Positions 1-6,883 of a stretch of DNA of 64,000 nt are shown here, one piece after another (the stretch's first letter is position 1; each line of letters opens with the position of its first letter). The notes beneath the pieces were generated by a model, which was given only the letters and a program-made list of their open reading frames with translations, did not search any database and was not told where the DNA came from. The position numbers and the translations under genes were made by a program. The stretch is taken from the NCBI RefSeq assembly GCF_001507335.1, contig NZ_LMAH01000009.1, forward strand, positions 1 through 64,000. The letters run 5' to 3'. This DNA is from Chryseobacterium sp. JAH (GTDB lineage Bacteria; Bacteroidota; Bacteroidia; Flavobacteriales; Weeksellaceae).

Positions 1-26
1 AAGATTCCTCTTGAATTTGCTGCCAT
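1..26 (-). CDS. Possible start of a minus-strand gene cut by the window edge
   Basis: On the minus strand an ATG at position 26 opens a frame reading M-A-A-N-S-R-G-I up to the window edge. The stretch upstream of it is AT-rich, as is usual before starts in this genome, and the next gene (334) points away, so a divergent gene here is plausible. Only eight residues are visible, so no family can be named and the start could be chance. Confidence 0.3.
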
Positions 27-132
27 AATAAATAAATTTTAATCGTTAATTTTCGTGAAATGTTTTTTTCTTTACTCAAAGATAAATACACCCAAAATAT
101 TTTTAAAACTTTTTAATCATTATTTCGAAAAT

Positions 133-170
133 TGTAGTAATTCTACGATTTCATGTAGTAAAACTACGAT
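133..170. promoter_or_regulatory. Two tandem GTAG..CTAC dyads, 21 bp apart
   Basis: Two near-identical units (133-150 and 154-170) each read TGTAGTA-N3-CTACGAT and each is an inverted repeat (GTAG with CTAC). Their starts are 21 bp apart, about two helical turns, the arrangement expected for cooperative binding by a dimeric regulator. They lie in the divergent region between the possible gene at 1-26 and lacI. The regulator is unknown; a response regulator is one guess. A second dyad, TTAAC-N5-GTTAA, lies at 251-265. Confidence 0.4.
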
Positions 171-333
171 ACAAAAAGACAGATCACTACAAAATCTTAT
201 TCATTACTCATAATTTTATGAATTAAATGATAAATTTAATCACTATCACATTAACATACGGTTAATTTGATTAAATTTACCTGCATTCCACAATGGAATA
301 TTGAAGGAAATTTAACGTTAGTTCAGAATACCT

Positions 334-1362
334 ATGACAAAGAAAAATGCCACCATTTATGATATTTCCAGAAAGCTAAATGTAAGTGTGGCAACGGTTT
401 CCAGAGCATTGAATGACAATCCGAGAATCAGTCAGGCAACAAAAGATTTGGTGATTAAAACTGCTAAAGAGATGAACTATAAGCAGAATAATCTTGCCAA
501 AGCTCTGAAAAGCGGGGAAACCAAAAACGTAGGAATTATCGTTCCTTATATCAATACCAACTTTTTCTCGTCCGTTATCCGTGGAATTGAAGAGGAACTT
601 TCTCTTCACGGCTATCACGTAATCATCTGCCAAAGTCATGAAGATGTTTTAACTGAAAAAAAGCACCTGAATACTTTACTCAATGCACAGGTAGACGGGA
701 TTTTCATGTCGGTTTCCAGAACCACAGTGGATACGGAACACATTCAGCATATTTTAAATACAACCAATACTCCCATTATATTTTTCGACAGAAAAAAAGA
801 CATCCCCGGAATCAGTACGGTAACCATTGATGACTACCGTGGTGGTTATATGGCAACACAACATCTGATTGATGAGGGCTATAAAAACATTTGTCACTTT
901 GCCGGAGATTTGAATCTGGAAATTTATCAAAACCGTCTGAACGGATATAAACAAGCCTTAATCGATCATAAATTTCAGGTAAAAGAAGAAAATATCATCT
1001 CCACAGGAAGTTCTATTGATGCAGGAATTGAAGCGATAAAAACTTTGTGGGACAGACCATCAATTCCCGATGCAATATTTTCTGCCAGTGATTTTGCGGC
1101 GTTAGGCGCCTGTCAGGAATTAAAAAAACGAAAAATTAAAATTCCTCAGGAAGTTGCCGTAATCGGTTTCTCCAATGAGCCTTTCACTCAGTTTATGGAG
1201 CTTCCGATGAGTTCTATGGATCAAACCCCGGTGCTTATGGGAAATATGGCCGGACAGGTTTTTATAGATCACGTGAAAGATAGTTCTTCAGGTGTTTCTA
1301 TTGAGAAGAAGGTAGTGCTTGCGCCACAGATTTGCGTGAGGAAGTCTTCGAAAAGAAAGTAG
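334..1362 (+). CDS. LacI-family transcriptional regulator, probable regulator of the pectin/hexuronate genes
   Basis: A 342-residue protein of normal LacI length. Residues 6-53 form the helix-turn-helix and hinge (IYDISRKLNVSVATVSRALN), and from about residue 60 a periplasmic-binding-protein-like effector domain follows, with the family signature SDFAALGACQEL near residue 250 and VAVIGFSNEPF after it. It is the only sugar-type regulator in the window and sits beside the hexuronate catabolic genes, and the kduI/susC control region holds LacI-type palindromes with a central CG. Control of this locus, with a uronate or KDG-like effector, is therefore inferred; effector identity cannot be read from sequence. 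The ATG at 334 is directly followed by the HTH, so the start is secure. Confidence 0.9.
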   Translation: MTKKNATIYDISRKLNVSVATVSRALNDNPRISQATKDLVIKTAKEMNYKQNNLAKALKSGETKNVGIIVPYINTNFFSSVIRGIEEELSLHGYHVIICQSHEDVLTEKKHLNTLLNAQVDGIFMSVSRTTVDTEHIQHILNTTNTPIIFFDRKKDIPGISTVTIDDYRGGYMATQHLIDEGYKNICHFAGDLNLEIYQNRLNGYKQALIDHKFQVKEENIISTGSSIDAGIEAIKTLWDRPSIPDAIFSASDFAALGACQELKKRKIKIPQEVAVIGFSNEPFTQFMELPMSSMDQTPVLMGNMAGQVFIDHVKDSSSGVSIEKKVVLAPQICVRKSSKRK

Positions 1363-1379
1363 TTTTTCTTTTATTAATT

Positions 1380-1506
1380 TTCTTTTGTCTTAAAACAAAA
1401 GAAACAATCCCGAAACTTCGGGACAAGACTTGGAACTGAAAGGCTAAAAATAACTGATACTCTCTAAAAATTCTAAAACTTACGCAAGTTCAAGACGAGT
1501 ACGCAC
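1380..1506 (-). repeat. Decayed copy of the 200-230 bp dispersed repeat (family A)
   Basis: Just after lacI, read on the minus strand, this segment keeps landmarks of the full copies at 30035, 31291 and 41480: the terminal hairpin TTCTTTTGT...ACAAAAGAA, a block resembling AAGACTTGGAA, and a block TTCTAAAACTTACGCAAG corresponding to CCTAAAACTTCC..CTTGCGC. It also holds a small TCCCGAA/TTCGGGA hairpin (about 1408-1423). It is shorter than the others and abuts a REP element. Confidence 0.45.
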
Positions 1507-1566
1507 GATGTCGCGGATATGCAATCTGTGACTTTTCAATTATAAAATTTTATACTTTTAAATACC
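1507..1566 (+). repeat. REP palindrome with transposase leader but no transposase
   Basis: GATGTCGCGGATATGCAATC-type REP unit followed by TTCAATTATAAAATTTTA and a short tail. The same unit plus the same tail occurs at 2217-2274 directly before the broken transposase, so this is a solo copy of the mobile element's left end. Confidence 0.7.
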
Positions 1567-1612
1567 TTAATAAAGATTAAATTATTAATTTAAATAAATA
1601 ATCAGATAAAGT

Positions 1613-2140
1613 ATGAAGTTTTTACTGATAATGACATTGTGCCCGATGTTCTTTTTTAGTCAGAAAAAGGATACCATAGAGAACAACCTCTTATCATTAC
1701 ATTATAACGCAAATAATGATCTTTTTAGGGTTGTGGTAGAAAAAACAGGTAAAGACTTTACTGGATGGGGCAAATTTAAGTCCCATGATGGTATGGAATA
1801 CAGATACTATGAAAATAATAAATTGGTCTATCTGGATTTTAGAGATTTTAATGATAAGATTATAAAAAGAGTACTTTATTGTAACAATTACCGTAACTGT
1901 TTAGAGGAACTTGAATTTTATGATTACAATATAAAAATGGTTAAGAGAAGATATTTTATTTGTGTTGATGTGGATAATGAAGGCGAAATAGTTGAAAATA
2001 AATGTGGAAAATATTCTGAATATTATAGAAACAGTAAACTTAAAGTTAGTGGACAATATCAAAATAACAAAGAAATCGGCAGATGGATTTACTACGATAC
2101 TAATGGCAAAATAAGTCAAGAGATTAACAGGTCAAAGTAA
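1613..2140 (+). CDS. Hypothetical exported protein with MORN-type repeat
   Basis: A 175-residue protein. Residues 1-17 look like a signal peptide (MKFLLIMTLCPMFFFSQ). The C-terminal 40 residues contain a G-x-Y-x-N-N-K-E-x-G-x-W-x-Y-Y-D-x-N-G-K pattern, as in MORN_2/YwqK-like proteins, preceded by weaker repeats of the EYRYYENNKLVY type. These repeats are common in Bacteroidetes exported proteins of unknown function. It lies between two REP-type elements and has no linked partner, so it may be a passenger in this repeat-rich island. Function unknown. Confidence 0.7.
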   Translation: MKFLLIMTLCPMFFFSQKKDTIENNLLSLHYNANNDLFRVVVEKTGKDFTGWGKFKSHDGMEYRYYENNKLVYLDFRDFNDKIIKRVLYCNNYRNCLEELEFYDYNIKMVKRRYFICVDVDNEGEIVENKCGKYSEYYRNSKLKVSGQYQNNKEIGRWIYYDTNGKISQEINRSK

Positions 2141-2201
2141 TTTTTGAAGACAACATCTATTAGAACTACAGCAAATAACATCTGTTACAAATTAAGACAC
2201 C

Positions 2202-2274
2202 GATGTCGCGGATATTGATGTCGCGGATTTACAATCCGTGACTTATTCAATTATAAAATTTTGTACCTTTAAAT
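2202..2274 (+). repeat. Partial plus full REP palindrome, left end of transposase element
   Basis: A truncated REP (2202-2214, GATGTCGCGGATATT) is followed at once by a complete one (2217-2244) and by the leader TTCAATTATAAAATTTTG shared with 1507-1566. The transposase reading frame begins 11 bp later. Its inverted partner is at 2856-2881, so the transposase is bracketed by REPs in opposite orientation. Confidence 0.75.
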
Positions 2275-2284
2275 AAAAACACAG

Positions 2285-2839
2285 ATGTCTACAAAATACA
2301 AAGCTTTAGATATTGATCAAGCTTAATTTATTACGATTACAACGGTAGGCTGGGTTGATGTATTTACAAGATTATCGCAAAAAATGGTAATCATAGATTC
2401 TTTAAAATACTGTCAAACTCAGAAAGGCCTTTCCATTTTTGCATATTGCTTAATGTCAAATCATCTTCATTTATTTTGTCGGGCAGATGGTAGATACACT
2501 GTATCTGAAATCATGAGAGATTTTAAAAAATTTACTTCAAAAAAAATAATCGAAACCATAGAGTCTGAACCTGAAAGCAGAAAGGAATGGATGCTGCAAT
2601 ATTTTCAAAAATCCTGTGAGCATTTAACCAGAGAGCAAAAGTTTAAAGTTTGGCAAGATGGCTATCATGCTGAAGAAATTTTTTCAAATAAATGGATTAA
2701 ATAAAAGATCAATTATATTCACCAAAATCCCGTAAAACAGAAAATAGTGGCAGAACCTGAGCATTACTATTTCAGCAGTGCCAGAAATTACGCAGAATTA
2801 GACAATGCTTTAGATGTTTTTGTGGTTTTTATGGGGTGA
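2285..2839 (+). pseudogene. Broken REP-associated tyrosine transposase (RAYT, IS200-like Y1)
   Basis: One continuous frame from ATG 2285 to TGA 2839 encodes a RAYT-like protein, interrupted by two in-frame TAA codons (2324-2326, in the spot where the family has a Tyr before F-x-T-I-T, and 2702-2704). Visible family features are the HUH motif in SNHLHLF, WQDGYHAEEI, and the downstream YIHQNPVK block ending in YYFSSARNY. The longest uninterrupted piece is 2384-2704 (106 residues). In RAYTs this enzyme mobilises flanking REP palindromes; here it must be inactive unless both stops are read through. It is flanked by inverted REPs (2217-2244 and 2856-2881), the typical REP-plus-RAYT layout. Inserted between lacI and the uxa genes. 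Confidence 0.85.
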
Positions 2840-2845
2840 TCTGTT

Positions 2846-3286
2846 GTGTGTTGTCGTCACGGATTGCAAATCCGCGACATCAGGGAAGATGAACAAAAAT
2901 GGGTCAAATTACTATACATTCACACAAGTAAACATTTTGCATTTATTAATCAAAATTATCATTGTCTGGACAAACAATTCTATGACTTTGCAGCTGCTTC
3001 AAATTTAGAATTTAAAAAACAGAAATCAATATATGTTGGATTGGAAAGAGAAAGAAAAAAAATAAACACCAAGTCTAAAATTTTAATTCCCACAAAACAA
3101 ATAAAACAAAAAGATACATTAGAAATAATAGCATTAAATAATCAGTGCATAATAAATCAATGTTTGAATAATATTAATAATGAACATTATTATGGACCCC
3201 TTGAAAAATTTAATATTCTAAATATCGGTTTATTAAGTGAACTAGGCAAAATTTGGAAAATAAAATCAAAAATTATTGAAGAGTAG
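2846..3286 (+). pseudogene. Orphan open frame beginning inside a REP; probable gene fragment
   Basis: An open frame of 146 codons that starts with GTG inside or just before the REP, so the first about 12 codons are REP sequence. The remaining part is Lys/Asn/Ile-rich (for example LERERKKINTKSKIL and CIINQCLNNINNEHYYG) and has no in-frame ATG near its beginning. No family is recognised. The most economical reading is the 3' part of a gene truncated by REP/RAYT insertion; a chance frame in AT-rich DNA is possible. Confidence 0.3.
2856..2881 (-). repeat. REP palindrome, inverted orientation, right end of transposase element
   Basis: GTCACGGATTGCAAATCCGC followed by GACATC is the exact reverse complement of the REP at 3330-3355. 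It begins 16 bp after the end of the broken transposase frame. The unit itself contains the palindrome GGATTGCAAATCC. Confidence 0.8.
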
Positions 3287-3287
3287 A

Positions 3288-3326
3288 TAGAACCAAGCAT
3301 AACTATTTCGGCAGTGCCAAAATTTG
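3288..3326 (+). pseudogene. Remnant of a second RAYT C-terminus
   Basis: AGAACC-AAGCATAACTATTT and then CGGCAGTGCCAAAATTT matches the transposase tail at 2750-2790 (AGAACCTGAGCATTACTATT, then TCAGCAGTGCCAGAAATT) with a few changes and a one-base deletion. It corresponds to the EPEHYYFSSARN segment. It is followed directly by a REP at 3330, just as in the intact arrangement, so a second RAYT element has almost decayed away here. Confidence 0.45.
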
Positions 3327-3329
3327 TCC

Positions 3330-3357
3330 GATGTCGCGGATTTGCAATCCGTGACTT
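3330..3357 (+). repeat. REP palindrome
   Basis: GATGTCGCGGATTTGCAATC with the tail CGTGACTT. It lies directly after the RAYT tail remnant. Confidence 0.75.
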
Positions 3358-3413
3358 TACACGCAATGTAACGTTATCAAAATGTTGTAGTTACTTATTG
3401 TAAGTTTAAATAA

Positions 3414-3438
3414 GCACGGATTGCAAATCCGCGCTATC
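3414..3438 (-). repeat. REP palindrome, inverted, slightly degenerate
   Basis: GCACGGATTGCAAATCCGCG with the tail CTATC; compare GTCACGGATTGC in the unit at 2856. It forms an inverted pair with the REP at 3330 and sits 4 bp before the uxaA terminator. Confidence 0.7.
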
Positions 3439-3441
3439 AAT

Positions 3442-3481
3442 AAAAAAGAAAATGCTCCCCACCGAAGCAAGAAGCATTTTC
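3442..3481 (-). terminator. Rho-independent terminator behind uxaA
   Basis: On the minus strand GAAAATGCT pairs with AGCATTTTC around a loop, followed by TTTTTTATT. It starts 29 bp after the uxaA stop, as expected for the end of a uxaB-uxaA transcript. Confidence 0.75.
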
Positions 3482-3509
3482 AACCCTAATATTTAATATA
3501 ATTAACCCA

Positions 3510-5129
3510 CTACAGAGAGACTCCTCGTCTCCATGGAATGAAATCATTCTGATTCAAAACGTCAGCCTTGGTTTTTACTTCGCCGCTGGCTACGTTGATG
3601 ATGAGTTCCAGAAGTTCGTCTGCCGCTTCGGGAATTGTTTTTTCTCCGCTGATTACTGTACCTGCATTGAAATCAATAATATCTGACATTTTTTCTGCCA
3701 AAACCGTGTTGGAAGAAATCTTTACAACCGGTGAAATAGGATTTCCCATCGGAGTTCCAAGACCTGTGGTGAAAAGCACCACTGTTGCACCAGAACCAAC
3801 TAAAGCCGTGGTACATTCGGCATCATTTCCGGGAGTACACAATAGGTTAAGACCTGGTTTTGTGGCGTATTCTGTAAAATCAAGAACTTCTACGATTGGG
3901 GCGGCTCCTCCTTTTTTAGAGGCTCCTGCAGATTTCATGGCATCGGTAATCAAACCGTCTTTGATGTTTCCGGGAGACGGATTCATATCAAATCCTGATC
4001 CTGCCGCAACCACAGAGGCTTCAAAATCTTTCATCAGTTTCAGGAATTTTACACCGTCTTCATCGTTGATGCAACGGTTGACCAACTCCTGCTCTACTCC
4101 ACACAATTCAGGGAATTCGGCCAGCATGGTTGTTCCGCCGACTGCCGCCATAATATCTGAAACTTCGCCCAAAACAGGGTTGGCAGAAATTCCTGAAAAA
4201 CCGTCTGAGCCGCCACATTCCAACCCAATATTCAGTTTGGTGATGGATGCAGGTTTCCTCTCTATTTCGTTGGCTTTCTTAATGCCTTCATAAGAATCTT
4301 TGATCACGCCGGTCAGCATTTCATCGATGGTACCCGATTTTTGCTGTTCGTAAACGACGATTGGTTTTTTGTTATCTGGAGCCAGTGCATGCAGTGAATC
4401 CATGAAAATCTGCACCTGAAGATTCTGACACCCTAAGCTGAGAACCGTAGCTCCGGCAACATTGGGGTTGTTGACATATCCTGCAAACAGTCTTCCCAAT
4501 GCTTCAGCATCCTGACGGATTCCGCCACAACCGCCCTGGTGCGTGATGAATCTAACGTCGATATTTTTAAAGACTCTCGTATCCGGTTCTTCCTCTTCCA
4601 CCGCAACATCTGCGGTTGCACCGCCGTTCAGTAAAGAACGAAGTAACAATTGGTGTTTGCTGGCTTTATCGTGAAGTAATTCTTTTTCGAAAATATCTTT
4701 CAGTGTTTCGATATTCTTGTTTTCGCAGAATACCAACGGGAAAAACAGCCAGACGTTTTCTGTTCCTACCTGTCCGTCTTCACGGTGGTAGCCCATGAAC
4801 GTACGGTCTTTCCACTTGTCAACATTGGGTGGAGTCCAGCCCAAAGTATCGGTTTTGCCGACCACTTTTGCACTCTTGTGCTTTACGTTTTCGGTGGTAA
4901 TCACTTCGCCCTGTCTGATCGATTGGTTGGCTTTCCCAACGATTACGCCATACATTAAAATATGGTCGCCATCCTCAAAATCTACGGCAGCGAATTTATG
5001 TTTTGCTTTAATATCTTTAAGAATCGTATAATCTGTACCGTCTAAGTGCACCGATTCTCCGGCAGGCAAATCCATCAACGCTACAATAACGTTGTCTTTG
5101 GGATTTACTTTCAGTACTTTCTTCTGCAT
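3510..5129 (-). CDS. uxaA: Altronate dehydratase
   Basis: Dehydrates D-altronate to 2-keto-3-deoxygluconate (KDG) in the cytoplasm, the last specific step of the galacturonate isomerase branch. The 539-residue protein has an N-terminal SAF domain (about residues 13-90, with DHILMYGVIVGKA) and the galactarate/altronate dehydratase core beginning GYHREDGQVGTEN at 113. Further family blocks are THQGGCGGIRQDA, GLECGGSDGFSGI and the C-terminal TTGLGTPMGNP. It is a single polypeptide of full length (enterobacterial UxaA is slightly shorter). It starts 6 bp after the uxaB stop, so the two are cotranscribed, and a terminator follows. Confidence 0.95.
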   Translation of the reverse strand: MQKKVLKVNPKDNVIVALMDLPAGESVHLDGTDYTILKDIKAKHKFAAVDFEDGDHILMYGVIVGKANQSIRQGEVITTENVKHKSAKVVGKTDTLGWTPPNVDKWKDRTFMGYHREDGQVGTENVWLFFPLVFCENKNIETLKDIFEKELLHDKASKHQLLLRSLLNGGATADVAVEEEEPDTRVFKNIDVRFITHQGGCGGIRQDAEALGRLFAGYVNNPNVAGATVLSLGCQNLQVQIFMDSLHALAPDNKKPIVVYEQQKSGTIDEMLTGVIKDSYEGIKKANEIERKPASITKLNIGLECGGSDGFSGISANPVLGEVSDIMAAVGGTTMLAEFPELCGVEQELVNRCINDEDGVKFLKLMKDFEASVVAAGSGFDMNPSPGNIKDGLITDAMKSAGASKKGGAAPIVEVLDFTEYATKPGLNLLCTPGNDAECTTALVGSGATVVLFTTGLGTPMGNPISPVVKISSNTVLAEKMSDIIDFNAGTVISGEKTIPEAADELLELIINVASGEVKTKADVLNQNDFIPWRRGVSL

Positions 5130-5135
5130 GATTGT

Positions 5136-6599
5136 TTAAGAATAAAATTGAATAAAATTTTTGTAAGCAGTTTCCATTTCATTGTGGTCGATTTCGTACA
5201 ATGCTTTAGCTACTGCGGCTTTCAGACCTTCTACCTGTGTAAGGTCGGTATCCCAGAACAGCTTTTCGCTTAATGCCTGTTCGGAAACTATTTCGTAATC
5301 TTCGTTTTTCCAGATTTCTCTGAATCTGTTTACGATAGCTTCTTCGTCATTCAGAGGAAGAGATTTTTCACCAAAACTTCCCTGATAGAATCTGATTAAA
5401 CTTGCCATAGAGAACGTTAAGTTCAACGGAAGTTTGTTATTTCTTTCAACATAGGTTAATAAACTTGGAACGACTCTCACTTTAAATTTAGAAACAAAAT
5501 ATAAAGCGATGCTCGCCAAATGATGTTTGATAAAAGGATTTCTGAATCTGTCGAACACTTCTTCCGCAAATTCCTTCAGTTCAGTTTCATCTAAACCTAA
5601 AGTCTGATTGACTTCATTAAATATCGATTCACTTAAAAAAGTTCCGATAAACTGGTCATCGATCGCTTCTTTTACGATTTCTTTTCCTGCTAAAATTGCC
5701 GGAGCCAACATCAACGTATGTCCACCATTGAGGATTCTCACTTTTCTCAAACGGTAAGGCTGAATATCATCCACCACCAAAATCTGTTCGTTGATCTGAT
5801 CGAAAGGAATTCTATTTTTCAAATCTTCACCTCCCTGAATTACCCATAAAAGGAATGTTTCTGACACCACCATCATCGGATCTTCATAATCCAACTGGTC
5901 TTCATACGTCGCCGCATCATCTTTCGGGTAACCCGGAACAATTCTGTCGACCAAAGTATTGTGGAAGTGATTGCTCTTTTCAATCCATTGCGCAAAACCT
6001 TCTTCTAAATTCCAAAGTTGGGCATATTTTAAAATAATTCCTTTTAAAACAATTGCATTTTCTTCGATCAGCTCGCAGGGAATAATTCTTAGACCTTTGT
6101 CTGCCGCTCCATTGAAATGCTTATATCTTTCGTGAAGCAAAACCGCTACTTTCGCTGGGAAATTTTTGTGCGGACCTTCGTAAGTATTTTCTGTTTCATC
6201 GTAGGCAATTCCTGTTTCAGTTGTATTTGAAAAAACAAATTCAAGCTCTTCTTCTTTTGCCAATTCAACGAAACTGTTGTAATCTGCATAAGGATTAATC
6301 GATTTCTGAATCGCTGAAATCACACATTTCTCATCGATGATTTCTCCTTTTTTAATTCCTCTTGAAAACAGAGTGTACAGATTCCCCTGTTCTTCAAGTT
6401 TGTGAACTGACCCGTTTGGAGTTGGCTGAATGTTGACAATTCCCGCATTGAAATCTGCTTCTTTATTTAATTTATCGATCACATAATCTGTAAATCCGCG
6501 CATGAAGTTTCCTCCCCCGAACTGTACGATTTTGATTGGTAATTTTGTATCTATACCGCTGTTTTGACGGTTTAACTGTTGTTTTGTCTGATTTTCCAT
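5136..6599 (-). CDS. uxaB: Tagaturonate reductase (altronate oxidoreductase)
   Basis: Reduces D-tagaturonate to D-altronate with NADH. The 487-residue protein matches UxaB in length. It has an N-terminal Rossmann segment (VQFGGGNFMRGFTDYVIDKL, residues 26-45) and the mannitol-dehydrogenase-type catalytic motif KVRILNGGHTLM, in which the Lys and the Asn/His are the conserved polyol dehydrogenase residues. It is translated just ahead of uxaA. A 284 bp spacer with two repeat elements separates it from the upstream transporter gene, so it may have its own promoter. The related fructuronate reductase (UxuB) is the main alternative; linkage to uxaA and uxaC supports UxaB. Confidence 0.93.
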   Translation of the reverse strand: MENQTKQQLNRQNSGIDTKLPIKIVQFGGGNFMRGFTDYVIDKLNKEADFNAGIVNIQPTPNGSVHKLEEQGNLYTLFSRGIKKGEIIDEKCVISAIQKSINPYADYNSFVELAKEEELEFVFSNTTETGIAYDETENTYEGPHKNFPAKVAVLLHERYKHFNGAADKGLRIIPCELIEENAIVLKGIILKYAQLWNLEEGFAQWIEKSNHFHNTLVDRIVPGYPKDDAATYEDQLDYEDPMMVVSETFLLWVIQGGEDLKNRIPFDQINEQILVVDDIQPYRLRKVRILNGGHTLMLAPAILAGKEIVKEAIDDQFIGTFLSESIFNEVNQTLGLDETELKEFAEEVFDRFRNPFIKHHLASIALYFVSKFKVRVVPSLLTYVERNNKLPLNLTFSMASLIRFYQGSFGEKSLPLNDEEAIVNRFREIWKNEDYEIVSEQALSEKLFWDTDLTQVEGLKAAVAKALYEIDHNEMETAYKNFIQFYS

Positions 6600-6663
6600 T
6601 TTTCTAATTTGAATTAAATTGTGTTTTTAATTCTGCTAAATCCTTATGCGGAATGCTGTTTTC

Positions 6664-6740
6664 AAACGCAAAGTCCGCTAAGATTTTCTTTAATGCTTGA
6701 TGTTCGCAAAGGCGTTCTACTTAGCAAAGAACTCAAAGTT
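6664..6740 (+). repeat. Dispersed repeat family C, copy 1
   Basis: AACGCAAAGTCCGCTAAGAT, TTTCTTTAATG, then GTTCGCAAAGGCGTTCTAC and TAGCAAAG. The same blocks occur in order at 10386-10478 and, inverted, at 24373-24449. Non-coding, between uxaB and the transporter gene. Confidence 0.65.
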
Positions 6741-6787
6741 TTTGTTTGGACTATGAAGAGTCTGTCTAAAATTTCATAAAAAATTAA

Positions 6788-6863
6788 TTTACCCCGACCT
6801 TAGAGGGTGTTAATTTTGATGAAATTCTAATGGAATTTTTCCTCCCTTTAGGGTTGGGGTAAA
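6788..6863. repeat. 76 bp hairpin element with 20 bp terminal inverted repeats
   Basis: The ends 6788-6807 (TTTACCCCGACCTTAGAGGG) and 6844-6863 (reverse complement TTTACCCCAACCCTAAAGGG) match at 17 of 20 positions. It lies 20-95 bp behind the stop of the transporter gene. It could act as a processing or termination structure, or be a miniature mobile element; no run of T follows on the minus strand. Confidence 0.6.
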
Positions 6864-6883
6864 GAAAAAGACCATTAGAATTT

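Noticed and set aside
251..265. TTAAC-N5-GTTAA dyad as a LacI autoregulation site
   Set aside because: It lacks the central CG of the operators near kduI and susC, and such AT-rich dyads are expected by chance here.
376..639. Open frame on the strand opposite lacI
   Set aside because: It overlaps the well-supported LacI coding sequence, including the HTH, and has no recognisable protein features.
2814..3008. Open frame starting in the end of the broken transposase
   Set aside because: It runs through the REP palindrome in a frame different from the transposase and shows no conserved pattern.
3568..4293. 241-codon open frame opposite uxaA
   Set aside because: Long frames opposite highly expressed, codon-biased genes are common; uxaA has full family motifs on the other strand.
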